A stretch of 9,566 nt of DNA. Source: Prevotellaceae bacterium. Lineage in GTDB: Bacteria > Bacteroidota > Bacteroidia > Bacteroidales > Bacteroidaceae. The notes under the pieces were generated by a model, which saw only the letters and a program-made list of their open reading frames with translations, was not told the origin of the DNA and searched no databases. The translations under genes were made by a program, and so were the position numbers. The stretch spans positions 4,051-13,616 of the forward strand of contig JAUNIK010000028.1 of the NCBI GenBank assembly GCA_030523505.1, given 5' to 3'. This document shows, piece after piece, positions 1-6,347 of this stretch (position 1 is the first letter of the stretch; every line of letters begins with the position of its first letter).

Positions 1-579
1 ACGGTAGAGACCAAGCTTATGAGCGAGTGGAGCATAGAGGTAGCTAGCCTCCTCAGCCACACGGCGCTGAGCCTCGATATTCTCGGTATCGCGAATCTGT
101 CGCATGATATTCACACGGTCGGCAATCATTATAAGGATCACGCGCATGTCCTCGGCAAAGGAGATGAGCAGATTGCGGAAGTTCTCGCTCTCGACAGTAG
201 GGGTCTTCTTATAGAGTTCGCGCACCTTCTGCAGACCACGGATGATATGCACCACCTGTGAACCGAAATTGCGCTCCATGTCGTCGAGAGTAGAGTAGCC
301 ATCGGTGGCACTTGTGTAGAGCATGATGGCAACAGCGGCATCGCGGCCAAGACCAATTTCCTGGATAGCAAGGAGGGCAGTCTGCAGTCCGAGAACGATA
401 GGGTTCAAGCCGAACACATCGCGACGAGTAAGACCTTCCTCCATACATTTATTAATATGTAGGCGTATCTTTGCTTCGTCGTCATCTTGCAGCGAGTCGG
501 CTAATTCTGTACGGATAATACTGAGAAGTCTAACGACTTCTTTTGATTCTTCCTCTGTAAAAACGAGCAATTCTTCCAT
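1..579 (-). CDS. relA: RelA/SpoT-family (p)ppGpp synthetase, N-terminal part, degenerate HD domain (partial)
   Basis: The first 193 codons of a long RelA/SpoT homologue; the gene runs off the left edge. Reading from ATG at 579 gives MEELLVFTEEESKEVV and ends in AEEASYLYAPLAHKLGLYR, the sequence that in this family links the HD domain to the ppGpp synthetase domain. The HD region spans about residues 55-165. At the positions that bind metal and catalyse ppGpp hydrolysis in bifunctional Rel proteins, the usual HP is N59-P60, the HD pair is Y88-T89, the ED pair is T92-D93, and the Asn of ADRLHNMR is I158. Only the Asp of ADR (D154) remains. Hydrolase activity is therefore probably lost, as in synthetase-only RelA proteins. 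The synthetase, TGS and ACT domains would lie outside the window, so synthetase activity is inferred from the family. The gene is divergent from the DUF4301 gene and has its own promoter at 634-665. Confidence 0.9.
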   Translation of the reverse strand, partial: MEELLVFTEEESKEVVRLLSIIRTELADSLQDDDEAKIRLHINKCMEEGLTRRDVFGLNPIVLGLQTALLAIQEIGLGRDAAVAIMLYTSATDGYSTLDDMERNFGSQVVHIIRGLQKVRELYKKTPTVESENFRNLLISFAEDMRVILIMIADRVNIMRQIRDTENIEAQRRVAEEASYLYAPLAHKLGLYR

Positions 580-633
580 AACAATCTTTACCTTACGAAT
601 GATACTTGTGTAACATTAGTGTGAATTTGGTTG

Positions 634-665
634 CAAAAATACTGTAAATGACTGAAATCACCAAA
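634..665 (-). promoter_or_regulatory. Bacteroidota-type promoter for relA
   Basis: On the minus strand, TTTG (plus-strand CAAA at 662-665) is followed after 20 nt by TATTTTTG (plus-strand 634-641). This matches the Bacteroidota -33/-7 consensus TTTG and TAnnTTTG. Transcription would begin near 628, leaving a leader of about 50 nt before the relA ATG at 579. Its -33 element lies only 16 nt from the -33 element of the divergent DUF4301 promoter. Confidence 0.7.
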
Positions 666-681
666 AAAAACTGCCCACAAA

Positions 682-713
682 TTTGCCAGATGCAAAAAAA
701 TGTTCTAAATTTG
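682..713 (+). promoter_or_regulatory. Bacteroidota-type promoter for the DUF4301 gene
   Basis: TTTG at 682-685, a 20-nt spacer, then TAAATTTG at 706-713 match the -33/-7 consensus of the Bacteroidota primary sigma factor. Transcription would start around 718-720, about 40 nt upstream of the ATG at 760, leaving an AT-rich leader. The spacing equals that of the divergent relA promoter, so the two form a back-to-back pair within 180 nt. Confidence 0.7.
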
Positions 714-759
714 TGCTAGCAAATATAACTACAAACATAAATTGTATATTTAACCTAAT

Positions 760-2280
760 ATGTTTACAGAGAAAGATTTACAGCAGTTGGCTCAGCGTGG
801 TGTTACACCTGAGCAGGTAGAGAATCAGTTAAAGCAGATTGCTCAGGGCTTCCCATTCCTCCGCCTTGAGGCAGCTGCATCAGTAGGTAACGGCATCATG
901 GCTCCAACAGACGCAGAGCGCGAGGCATTCGTTGGCCGTTGGCAGGACTACAAGGCAGAAGGTCACAAGATCGTGAAGTTCGTGCCTGCATCAGGTGCTG
1001 CAAGCCGTATGTTCAAGAACCTCTTCGAGTATCTCGATGCTCCTTACACAGAACCATCAAACGATTTCGAGAAGAAGTTCTTCGGTGAGTTCAAGAAGTT
1101 TGCTTTCCGCAAGGCATTGTGCGAGAAGTGCAAGGAGAACTGCGACGATAAGTGTGCTGGTACTCTCATCGAGGAGGGTAACGGTAAGGCAGTTGTTGCA
1201 AACCTCCTCAAGCCAGAAGGTTTGAACTACGGTCAGTTGCCAAAGGGCTTGCTCCTGTTCCACAACTACGAGGACGGTGCACGCACCCCAATGGAGGAGC
1301 ACCTCGTAGAGGCTGCACTCTATGCAAGCAGCAACTGTGAGGCAAACGTACACTTCACAGTATCACACGAGCACATGGAGCTCTTCAAGGCTCGCGTAGC
1401 AGAGACAGCCGACAAGTATGCTAAGGAGTATGGCGTGAAGTACAACATCTCGTTCTCAGAGCAGAAACCTTCGACCGATACTATCGCAGCAAACCCAGAC
1501 AACACTCCATTCCGCAACGAGGATGGCACATTGTTGTTCCGTCCAGGTGGTCACGGTGCTCTCATCGCAAACCTCAGCGACATCGATGCTGATGTAGTAT
1601 TCGTGAAGAATATCGACAACGTTGTGCCAGACCGTTTGAAGGCAGACACAGTAGAGTACAAGCAGCTCTTGGCAGGTATCCTCGTTGAACTCCAGGAGAA
1701 GGCGTTCGCTTACCTCCGTCAGTTGGAGTCAGGCGAGTACAACCACGAGAAGCTCGAGGAGATTATCCGTTTCGTACAGCGCGACCTCTGCTGCCGTAAG
1801 GCAGACATCAAGGAGCTCGAGGATGCTGACCTCGTTTGCTACCTCCGCAAGAAGTTGAACCGCCCAATGCGTGTCTGCGGTGTTGTACGCAACGTAGGTG
1901 AGCCTGGTGGTGGTCCTTTCATCGCTTACAACCAGGATGGCACTACATCATTGCAGATCCTCGAGTCAAGCCAGATCGACAAGTCGAACGAGGAGTATAT
2001 GAAGATGTTTACCGAGGGTACACACTTCAACCCAGTAGATCTCGTATGCGGTTTGAAGGATTACAAGGGCGAGCGTTTCGACCTTCCAAAGTATGTTGAC
2101 CACATGACTGGTTTCATCAGCCAGAAGAGCAAGAGCGGCAAGGAGCTTCAGGCTCTCGAGTTGCCAGGCCTCTGGAATGGTGCGATGAGCGACTGGAACA
2201 CAATCTTCGTAGAGGTTCCACTCTCAACATTCAACCCAGTTAAGACTGTGAACGATCTGCTCAGAGAGCAGCATCAGTAA
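760..2280 (+). CDS. DUF4301 family protein, nucleotidyltransferase-like motifs, four-Cys cluster
   Basis: A 506-residue cytoplasmic protein (no signal peptide or membrane segment) that I recognise as DUF4301, a family of unknown function of about this length. Conserved blocks: KFVPASGAASRMFK (73-86), LPKGLLLFHNY (160-170), RTPMEEHLVEAALYA (175-189), FTVSHEHMELF (199-209), FRPGGHGALIANL (260-272), FVKNIDNVVPDR (281-292) and NVGEPGGGPFIAY (378-390). The order of a Gly/Ser-rich N-terminal loop, a PGGHGAL block and an acidic NIDN block recalls UDP-sugar pyrophosphorylases (GT-A fold). A sugar-nucleotide or phosphate-transfer role is therefore possible, but this is inference. A compact cluster C121-x2-C124-x3-C128-x3-C132 lies between conserved blocks and could bind a metal. 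Codon use is strongly biased to AAG, GAG, AAC, TTC, ATC and GGT, more so than in the neighbouring nth, which suggests high expression. The start at 760 fits the promoter at 682-713. Confidence 0.88.
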   Translation: MFTEKDLQQLAQRGVTPEQVENQLKQIAQGFPFLRLEAAASVGNGIMAPTDAEREAFVGRWQDYKAEGHKIVKFVPASGAASRMFKNLFEYLDAPYTEPSNDFEKKFFGEFKKFAFRKALCEKCKENCDDKCAGTLIEEGNGKAVVANLLKPEGLNYGQLPKGLLLFHNYEDGARTPMEEHLVEAALYASSNCEANVHFTVSHEHMELFKARVAETADKYAKEYGVKYNISFSEQKPSTDTIAANPDNTPFRNEDGTLLFRPGGHGALIANLSDIDADVVFVKNIDNVVPDRLKADTVEYKQLLAGILVELQEKAFAYLRQLESGEYNHEKLEEIIRFVQRDLCCRKADIKELEDADLVCYLRKKLNRPMRVCGVVRNVGEPGGGPFIAYNQDGTTSLQILESSQIDKSNEEYMKMFTEGTHFNPVDLVCGLKDYKGERFDLPKYVDHMTGFISQKSKSGKELQALELPGLWNGAMSDWNTIFVEVPLSTFNPVKTVNDLLREQHQ

Positions 2281-2282
2281 AG

Positions 2283-2368
2283 ACCCTCACAAGCCCCTTT
2301 CCCCGAGTCCAGGGCTCTTCCCTTTCCCCGCTCGGGGCAAGGGCGTTGAAATGCCTTTGGGCGAGGGT
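2283..2368. repeat. GC-rich palindromic intergenic element
   Basis: The 100-nt gap between the DUF4301 gene and nth holds nested inverted repeats. An outer ACCCTC (2283-2288) pairs with GAGGGT (2363-2368). An inner CCCTTTCCCC (2320-2329) pairs with GGGGCAAGGG (2334-2343) with one mismatch. The string CCCTTTCCCCG occurs twice (2295-2305 and 2320-2330), so either copy could pair with the same 3' arm. No T-run follows, so it is not a classical intrinsic terminator. It could be a transcript-stabilising or attenuating hairpin, or a dispersed intergenic repeat. A C-rich element of similar look follows the protease gene at 9218-9252. Confidence 0.55.
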
Positions 2369-2380
2369 TATCATTAATTA

Positions 2381-3016
2381 ATGACTAGAGAAGAAAGATA
2401 TAAAAGGATTATTGAGTACTTCAAGGCTCAACAACCTAATGTTACAACGGAGTTGGAATTCGGAAGCGCATTCCAACTCCTTGTTGCTACATTGCTCTCG
2501 GCGCAGTGTACCGACAAACGTATCAACCAGGTGACACCGGAATTGTTTCGGCATTATCCCGACGCAAAGTCGATGGCGAAAGCCGAGGTGGAGGATATCT
2601 ACGAACTGATACGCAGTGTGAGTTATCCAAATGCCAAGGCACAGCATCTGAAACAGATGGCGGAACAGCTGGCACGCGACTACGACGGTGAGGTACCTTC
2701 GGAGAGAGAACAGCTGGAGAGCCTCGCAGGAGTAGGGCGCAAGACAGCGAATGTGGTGATGGCGGTGTGGTTCGGCAAACCGACAATGGCTGTCGATACG
2801 CATGTGTTCCGTGTCAGTCATCGATTAGGGTTGGTGCCGAAGTCGGCCGATAATCCGCTGAAGGTGGAGCTCGCTCTGCTGAAACACATCCCCGAGGAGT
2901 ATGTCAGTACAGCACACCACTGGTTGATACTCCATGGGCGGTATGTATGCACCAGTCGTGCGCCAAAATGCGGAGAATGCCCGTTCGCGGAGTTTTGCCC
3001 AAGCCTCACCTTATAG
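2381..3016 (+). CDS. nth: Endonuclease III (DNA N-glycosylase/AP lyase)
   Basis: A 211-residue base-excision-repair enzyme that removes oxidised pyrimidines from DNA and cleaves the abasic strand by beta-elimination. The length matches E. coli Nth (211). Visible features: LLSAQCTDKRIN (39-49), the helix-hairpin-helix LAGVGRKTA (115-123) with catalytic Lys121, the catalytic Asp139 in AVDTHVFRVSHRLG, and four [4Fe-4S] cysteines C190-x6-C197-x2-C200-x5-C206. All key residues are present, so it should be active. The ATG at 2381 gives the usual N-terminus. No promoter of the local consensus is evident in the 100-nt upstream spacer, so expression may come from read-through out of the DUF4301 gene or from a weaker promoter. 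It is probably co-transcribed with the downstream DUF2461 gene, 71 nt away. Confidence 0.97.
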   Translation: MTREERYKRIIEYFKAQQPNVTTELEFGSAFQLLVATLLSAQCTDKRINQVTPELFRHYPDAKSMAKAEVEDIYELIRSVSYPNAKAQHLKQMAEQLARDYDGEVPSEREQLESLAGVGRKTANVVMAVWFGKPTMAVDTHVFRVSHRLGLVPKSADNPLKVELALLKHIPEEYVSTAHHWLILHGRYVCTSRAPKCGECPFAEFCPSLTL

Positions 3017-3030
3017 GCGAAGGGGATATT

Positions 3031-3052
3031 AACCGACGGAAAACCGACGGGA
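3031..3052. repeat. Short tandem direct repeat (11-mer x2)
   Basis: AACCGACGGAA (3031-3041) is followed directly by AACCGACGGGA (3042-3052), with one mismatch. It lies in the 71-nt spacer between nth and the DUF2461 gene. It could be slippage-derived or a tandem binding site; nothing else supports a function. Confidence 0.5.
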
Positions 3053-3087
3053 ACGGTGGCAAGTTTAGAATTAATAATTAGGTATAA

Positions 3088-3807
3088 ATGGATATAAATC
3101 TTATTATCTCGTATTTGAGGGATATTACAGCGAACAACAACAGAGAGTGGTTTCATGCTCATAAAGCTGAATACGACCGAGCTCGAAAAGAGTTCGAGGC
3201 GGCTGTTGAACAACTGATGGCAAAAATTACGGTGTTCGACCCGAGCATTGCACACCTTACTATAAAGGATGTGACCTATCGTTTCAACCGCGATACCCGT
3301 TTCTCGCCAGACAAGTCGCCTTACAAACGCCATTTCGGTGCATACATCGCAGCGAAGGGCAAGAAATCACTGCACGGTGGATATTATATCCATTTCCAAC
3401 CAGGCAACTGTTTCATTGCCACCGGCAGCTACTGGCTTCCAACGAATATCCTCACTGCCTGCCGCAACGAGATCATGGCAAACATCGATGAGTGGCGAAA
3501 GGCTGTGGAGAACGGACAGTTTGTGAAGACCTACGGATATCCTGGCGGTGAGATGGCCGACTACACCGATGAGTCGGAGATGACATCAAAGGGTTTCGGT
3601 ATGGTTCATCTGAAAAAGGCACCGAAGGATTTCCCAGCGGATTATGAGTTCATCGACTATTTGAAGATGAAAGACTACTGCTGTTGGCACAGGATGGAGG
3701 AAAGTGATTTCACCGATGACAAGTGGATGACCACCGTCTGCAAGATGTTCAAGATAGCCAAGCCGATGATGGATTTCACGAATGCGGTGATTGATGATTA
3801 TGAATGA
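3088..3807 (+). CDS. DUF2461 family protein (TIGR02453-like)
   Basis: A 239-residue cytoplasmic protein of the DUF2461 family, whose function is unknown. Diagnostic stretches are NNREWFHAHKAEYDRARKEF (17-36), the Arg-rich block YRFNRDTRFSPDKSPYKRHF (64-83), and HGGYYIHFQPGNCFIATGSY (96-115). There is no signal peptide or transmembrane segment. It follows nth after 71 nt on the same strand with no recognisable promoter between them, and a strong terminator follows its stop codon, so an nth-DUF2461 operon is likely. That linkage does not by itself show a repair function. The ATG at 3088 places the conserved region at the expected distance from the N-terminus. Confidence 0.9.
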   Translation: MDINLIISYLRDITANNNREWFHAHKAEYDRARKEFEAAVEQLMAKITVFDPSIAHLTIKDVTYRFNRDTRFSPDKSPYKRHFGAYIAAKGKKSLHGGYYIHFQPGNCFIATGSYWLPTNILTACRNEIMANIDEWRKAVENGQFVKTYGYPGGEMADYTDESEMTSKGFGMVHLKKAPKDFPADYEFIDYLKMKDYCCWHRMEESDFTDDKWMTTVCKMFKIAKPMMDFTNAVIDDYE

Positions 3808-3813
3808 TACAAC

Positions 3814-3845
3814 AAAGCCCCCGGAAAATTCCGAGGGCTTTATTG
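3814..3845. terminator. Bidirectional intrinsic terminator between convergent genes
   Basis: AAAGCCCCCGGAA (3814-3826) pairs with TTCCGAGGGCTTT (3829-3841), a 13-bp stem with one mismatch. The flanking A and T residues give a U-rich tail on the plus strand (TTTATTGTTT) and a weaker one on the minus strand. It lies between the stop of the DUF2461 gene (3807) and the stop of the convergent PurF-like gene (3847-3849), so it can end both transcripts. Confidence 0.88.
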
Positions 3846-3846
3846 T

Positions 3847-5328
3847 TTACTTTAATCTTGTATGGCACGAACTGCCGTCGAAGCAGTGGGTGCAGACCTT
3901 ACACTTTGGAAGTCCGATGGCTGCGATGATGTCCTCGATAGTAGAGAACTTCAGTGAGTCGAGCTTCAGGCGGCGAGCAATCTCAGCTACCATTGCGTTG
4001 TACTCAGGAGAGCCTGTCTGAGTGTAGAGCTTCAGGCGCTCCTCTGGAATGTCAACCGACTCTGTTGTATGTGCCTCCGAGAGTGTTGTTGCCTCCTCCT
4101 TGTGGGTTTCGAGGTCCATGATTACACGACGCGCAATGAGCTCAAGTTCGTTTTTGCTTGCCGAGAAGTTGATGAATGGACAAGCATAAACCAGTGGAGG
4201 ACAGGCGATACGCATGTGAACCTCCTTTGCTCCGAGATCCTTGAGAGTCTTTGAATGGTCGCGGAGCTGAGTGCCACGAACGATAGAGTCATCGCAGAAA
4301 AGGCAGCGACGGCCATCGAGCATAGCCTTGTTAGGGATGAGCTTCATCTTTGCCACCACGTTGCGCATGTCCTGATTTGAAGGCATGAACGAGCGAGGCC
4401 ATGTAGGAGTGTATTTTGAGATGCCCTTTGTGAATGGCACCTTATGACCGGCAGCATATCCGATAGCCATGCCAACGCCTGAATCAGGGATACCGCTACA
4501 TGTATCGACAACGGTCTCATCCTTTTCGCCCATAGATCTACCAGTCTCGAAGCGCATCTCCTCAACGTTGCGGCCTTCGTAGCACGAAGTAGGGAATCCG
4601 TAGTATATCCACATGAATGAGCAAATCTGCATTTCCTCGTTAGGCTTGCGCATCTGTTCCATGCCATCAGCAGTTATTCGTACAATCTCGCCTGGACCAA
4701 CATAATGCTCAATCTCATAGCCGAGGTTAGGGAATGCTGTGGATTCTGTTGTCACAGCCATACCGCTATTATCAGCCTTGCGGCCAACAACGATAGGAGT
4801 GCGGCCCCAACGGTCGCGAGCTGCGATGATGCCATTCTCTGTTAGGAGAAGCATTGAGCACGAACCGTCGATAGAGTTGAATACATTCTCGATACCCTCG
4901 ACGAATGTCTTACCTTTTATAATAAGGAGTGCAATAAGTTCTGTAGGATTGATACGTCCAGATGAGAACTCGCTCAGGTGCATGCCCTCGTCGAGCATTT
5001 TCTTTGCCAATGCTTCGAGGTTGTTGATCTTTGCCACTGTGACAATAGCAAATCTACCAAGATGAGAGTTGGTCAACATTGGCTGAGCATCAGTATCACT
5101 GATTACGCCGATACCTTTGCGCCCCTTGAATTTGCCAAGTTCGTCTTCGAATTTTGTTCGGAAGTATGTCTTCTCCAGTGAATGGATTGCTCGGAAGAAC
5201 TCGCCCTCGTCGCTGATTGTTGCCATACCTCCACGGCGAGTGCCGAGGTGTGATTGATAGTCTGTACCATAGAAAAGCTCCATGTTACATTCTTTCTTTT
5301 CAAGAATTGTGCCGAAAAAACCGCCCAT
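3847..5328 (-). CDS. PurF-like amidophosphoribosyltransferase homologue lacking the catalytic Cys
   Basis: A 493-residue protein with the two-domain plan of glutamine PRPP amidotransferase, the first committed enzyme of purine synthesis. The N-terminal Ntn-glutaminase-like domain (2-220) begins MGGFFGT, so Gly2 stands where active enzymes expose Cys1 (CGIFG). RYSTAG is replaced by ISDTDA (76-81) and the oxyanion-hole HNGNL by KINNL (100-104), so glutamine hydrolysis is probably lost. RDRWGRTP (171-178) and VGPGEIVRI (210-218) remain. The C-terminal phosphoribosyltransferase domain keeps the PRPP loop CDDSIVRGT (345-353). Cysteines C236, C383, C479 and C482 match the [4Fe-4S] ligand positions of the Bacillus-type enzyme, with CTHCFDG resembling its CLACFTG. 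An acidic insert occupies about 405-445. Met1 is preferred over Met16 because it aligns Gly2 with Cys1 and fits the promoter at 5358-5389. It may use ammonia, serve another PRPP reaction, or be regulatory. Databases probably call it amidophosphoribosyltransferase. Confidence 0.9.
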   Translation of the reverse strand: MGGFFGTILEKKECNMELFYGTDYQSHLGTRRGGMATISDEGEFFRAIHSLEKTYFRTKFEDELGKFKGRKGIGVISDTDAQPMLTNSHLGRFAIVTVAKINNLEALAKKMLDEGMHLSEFSSGRINPTELIALLIIKGKTFVEGIENVFNSIDGSCSMLLLTENGIIAARDRWGRTPIVVGRKADNSGMAVTTESTAFPNLGYEIEHYVGPGEIVRITADGMEQMRKPNEEMQICSFMWIYYGFPTSCYEGRNVEEMRFETGRSMGEKDETVVDTCSGIPDSGVGMAIGYAAGHKVPFTKGISKYTPTWPRSFMPSNQDMRNVVAKMKLIPNKAMLDGRRCLFCDDSIVRGTQLRDHSKTLKDLGAKEVHMRIACPPLVYACPFINFSASKNELELIARRVIMDLETHKEEATTLSEAHTTESVDIPEERLKLYTQTGSPEYNAMVAEIARRLKLDSLKFSTIEDIIAAIGLPKCKVCTHCFDGSSCHTRLK

Positions 5329-5357
5329 ATAATATAGATGTTATCTGAAATGTGTTA

Positions 5358-5389
5358 CAAAGATACAAATTATTGATGACTTAAGCAAA
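5358..5389 (-). promoter_or_regulatory. Bacteroidota-type promoter for the PurF-like gene
   Basis: On the minus strand, TTTG (plus CAAA at 5386-5389), a 20-nt spacer and TATCTTTG (plus 5358-5365) match the -33/-7 consensus. Transcription would start near 5352, about 24 nt before the ATG at 5328. This leaves no room for a riboswitch leader and indicates transcription independent of the LolA-like gene upstream. Confidence 0.72.
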
Positions 5390-5540
5390 GCATCGATGCA
5401 AAAAAATAGAATTAATATGTGAAGATATTGATATATGTCTTATTGCCGTTTTTGAACAACGAATTGAAAGTTAGCCAATGAATAATTGGGGCGTTTTTAA
5501 TTATTGTAACTTTGGGGCAGTTCGATGTTCGGTGCAGATT

Positions 5541-6176
5541 CTATTTCTTGTCCTTCGTATTGTCGGTGAATTTGTAGTCAGCAAACCGTTGTTTTGGGAA
5601 TTCGAAGATGGAATCATTGATGCCGCCACTTTTGAAATTGGTAATCTTCACCGTGGTGGAGAACACCGCCAGCTTGATGGTGAGGCTATGAGGTGTGAGT
5701 GTCTTTTTGTCGAGTACGGCAGTAATCTTCTTAATGCCGAAGAAACCGGCATCCTTGATTTTTGCCGTCAACTCGTAGGTTGAGCCTTTGTCGATATAAC
5801 AGAAATCGAAGTTGTTGACATCATATTTGAATTTCGCCAGATATTCGTCCTTCTTATCATCGTCAGCCTTGTAGATGCCTACCGTCTTCTTTTTCTTATC
5901 AACCATGTAGGCTGTCTTTCCGTTCACCCACGCCGAATAGCGAGCCTCCTCATAGTGCGATTTCTCACCTTTATAATATATCTTTCCCTCGGTTTTATAT
6001 ATTCCAATGATATTCACAGCATAGTTGAGCGATGAGCCCTGAGGACCAAAAGCGTTGTTATAAGCCTTCTCAAACAAATCCTTTGCTGGTTTGCCGGTAA
6101 TGGGTTTCTGCGCCATCGTTTCATTAGTGATGGCGGTGAGCAATATGAGAATTGCGAATATGATGTTTTTTTTCAT
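5541..6176 (-). CDS. Secreted LolA-like outer-membrane lipoprotein carrier homologue
   Basis: A 211-residue exported protein. Residues 1-22 are a typical Sec signal peptide (MKKN, a hydrophobic core IIFAILILLTAI, and cleavage after MA at 22). The mature part resembles the LolA/LolB beta-barrel fold: GKIYYKGEKSHYEEARYSAW (64-83) and VNGKTAYMVDKKKKTVGIYK (84-103) correspond to the usual substrate-shielding strands with a 'DGK..W.yd...k.V' pattern. GIKKITAVLDKKTLTPHSL (147-165) and a final F.FPK (191-195) match the C-terminal half. LolA carries lipoproteins across the periplasm; here that role is inferred from fold-level resemblance and many Bacteroidota carry several such paralogues. Its promoter is at 6198-6231, divergent from the protease gene. 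The next gene on this strand starts 212 nt downstream from its own promoter, so this is probably monocistronic. Confidence 0.75.
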   Translation of the reverse strand: MKKNIIFAILILLTAITNETMAQKPITGKPAKDLFEKAYNNAFGPQGSSLNYAVNIIGIYKTEGKIYYKGEKSHYEEARYSAWVNGKTAYMVDKKKKTVGIYKADDDKKDEYLAKFKYDVNNFDFCYIDKGSTYELTAKIKDAGFFGIKKITAVLDKKTLTPHSLTIKLAVFSTTVKITNFKSGGINDSIFEFPKQRFADYKFTDNTKDKK

Positions 6177-6197
6177 TAATTATCGGATTTTGCTATG

Positions 6198-6231
6198 CAA
6201 AGGTAGTACAAATTGGCAAGATAATAACAAA
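6198..6231 (-). promoter_or_regulatory. Bacteroidota-type promoter for the LolA-like gene
   Basis: On the minus strand, TTTG (plus CAAA at 6228-6231), a 22-nt spacer and TACCTTTG (plus 6198-6205) fit the -33/-7 consensus, with a spacer slightly longer than the other promoters here. Transcription would begin near 6192, about 16 nt before the ATG at 6176. Confidence 0.62.
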
Positions 6232-6285
6232 ATGTGGAATATTTTATATAAATTAACGTCAATATGGCGTATTATGTGTTATTTA

Positions 6286-6317
6286 TTTGGTCAGTTGATA
6301 TAAAATGTGTAATTTTG
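6286..6317 (+). promoter_or_regulatory. Bacteroidota-type promoter for the M6 metalloprotease
   Basis: TTTG at 6286-6289, a 20-nt spacer, then TAATTTTG at 6310-6317. Transcription would start near 6323, downstream of the in-frame ATG at 6264. The first usable start is then the ATG at 6348, which opens a good signal peptide, so this site decides the start codon of the gene. Confidence 0.7.
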
Positions 6318-6347
6318 TTTTTTGGAATAAAAAATTATTATCAATAT

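Noticed and set aside
5329..5352. Possible purine riboswitch upstream of the PurF-like gene
   Set aside because: The predicted leader is only about 24 nt, too short for an aptamer.
5475..5505. AT-rich inverted repeats (CCAAT/ATTGG and AATAATT/AATTATT) downstream of the LolA-like gene
   Set aside because: The stems are short and AT-rich and lack a U-tract on the minus strand, so they do not make a convincing terminator for that gene.
5478..5783. A 101-codon plus-strand reading frame overlapping the LolA-like gene
   Set aside because: It is antisense to a gene with a clear signal peptide and family match. A TAACTTTG at 5507-5514 resembles a -7 element but lies inside the frame and has no -33 partner at the right distance.
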